A DNA stretch of 33,726 nt, taken from NCBI RefSeq assembly GCF_937921625.1, contig NZ_CAKZTI010000056.1, forward strand, positions 1 through 33,726, written 5' to 3'. The translations under genes were made by a program, and so were the position numbers. Of the stretch, positions 33,316 to 33,726 are shown one piece after another. Source of the DNA: an uncultured Campylobacter sp. GTDB taxonomy: Bacteria; Campylobacterota; Campylobacteria; Campylobacterales; Campylobacteraceae. The notes under the pieces are model-generated. The model was not told where the DNA came from. It did no database searches and saw nothing but the letters and a program-made list of their open reading frames with translations. The stretch's first letter is position 1, and each line of letters starts with the position of its first letter.

Positions 33316-33726
33316 ATGGAGTTTGCAAATCAGAAATCTGAAATACCGCTTTTTATAATCAAGGATTATTGGACTAAAATCAGTACGGAATGTTATTTAA
33401 TCTTAGCTGTATTTTTAGTTATATTTCTATTTTTTTGTAGAGGAAGTGCTTGGGCATATCAATTTTTAGGAGCCGTTACTTTTTTGGTGGGAATTTTATT
33501 TATTAATAAACATAAATTTTTAAATTTCTATTCCGATAGAATAGAATATAATTCTTTATGCAAAAATTATAACGACGTATATTCGATACATAAAAGTGTA
33601 AAGACTTCTAATTTTGATAAAATCGCTATTTATAAATTTTCTGGACTAGTAATTGAAGACGCTTGCAAATACAATGCCAATATCACTAGATTTAAAAATT
33701 TTCTCTTGCTAATTTTATTATACGCT
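33316..33726 (+). CDS. partial membrane protein of unknown function, runs off the window
   Basis: An open frame of 137 codons with no stop before the window ends. It begins MEFANQKSEIPLFIIKDYW and has two close hydrophobic helices at about residues 27-42 and 48-63, joined by a short turn (CRGSAWAY). A mixed domain then begins HKFLNFYSDRIEYNSL, a pattern like the start of bacterial PH-like domains. Another hydrophobic stretch (FLLLILLYA) is at the very end. Codon use is markedly AT-rich, like the island at 24.7-25.4 kb. AGGA lies ten bases before the ATG. Function unknown; the PH-like idea is inference. Confidence 0.65.
   Translation, partial: MEFANQKSEIPLFIIKDYWTKISTECYLILAVFLVIFLFFCRGSAWAYQFLGAVTFLVGILFINKHKFLNFYSDRIEYNSLCKNYNDVYSIHKSVKTSNFDKIAIYKFSGLVIEDACKYNANITRFKNFLLLILLYA

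Noticed and set aside
33275..33358. 27-codon frame before the last gene
   Set aside because: It overlaps the start of the larger open frame at 33316 in another phase and has no ribosome site.

Overview
The window looks like chromosome of a Campylobacter-type epsilonproteobacterium. Intergenic DNA is saturated with AAATTT/AAAATTTTA words, starts carry AAGGAG-type ribosome sites, and two gene blocks match the Campylobacter jejuni order as I recall it. These are metK / sstT / pepF / SspB-like / uvrD / truB / ispE / smpB / thioredoxin lipoprotein / clpS / clpA / aat, and hemH / Gfo-Idh / alaS / maf / pbpA. The G+C content looks high for the genus. The csrA gene expected between truB and ispE is absent, and ftsI has none of the flagellar rod genes that I recall beside it in C. 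jejuni. Together these suggest a non-motile species; C. gracilis is my best guess, as inference only.

Layout. 1-44: first codons of a minus-strand gene. 324-978: a MerT/MerP-like metal uptake pair, minus strand. 1409-2878: pyruvate kinase. 3174-4520: malate:quinone oxidoreductase, divergent from an orphan TRAP substrate-binding protein (4642-5826). 5827-6847: about 1 kb with no gene. 6848-8047: metK, divergent from the Na+/serine-threonine symporter sstT (8192-9451), which ends in a clear terminator. 9562-14782: a tight run of pepF, an SspB-like protein, a UvrD-type helicase and truB. 14783-15586: a gene-free, repeat-rich gap. 15587-21049: ispE, smpB, thioredoxin-like lipoprotein, clpS, clpA and aat. 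21112-22932: ftsI. 23305-24561: a nucleotide-sugar dehydrogenase. 24618-25415: an AT-rich island with a small ORF and a frameshifted membrane-protein gene. 25432-27476: hemH and a degenerate Gfo/Idh protein, minus strand. 27599-33097: alaS, a membrane protein, maf and pbpA, with overlapping or touching ends. 33100-33726: a second AT-rich stretch with a membrane-protein gene that runs off the window.

How the genes fit together. The 11-21 kb section is rich in protein quality control. SmpB rescues stalled ribosomes, Aat tags N-termini, ClpS delivers those substrates to ClpA, and the small protein at 11477 has features of the ClpX adaptor SspB. PepF can finish peptide breakdown. FtsI and PBP1A make septal and general peptidoglycan. 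Pyk, Mqo and the TRAP binding protein belong to organic-acid carbon metabolism.

The least ordinary features are low-complexity in-frame insertions in two conserved enzymes (PepF and HemH), a Gfo/Idh homologue lacking three signature residues, degenerate repeat arrays in the intergenic gaps, and the frameshifted AT-rich island. No rRNA, tRNA, CRISPR array or insertion sequence was recognised.
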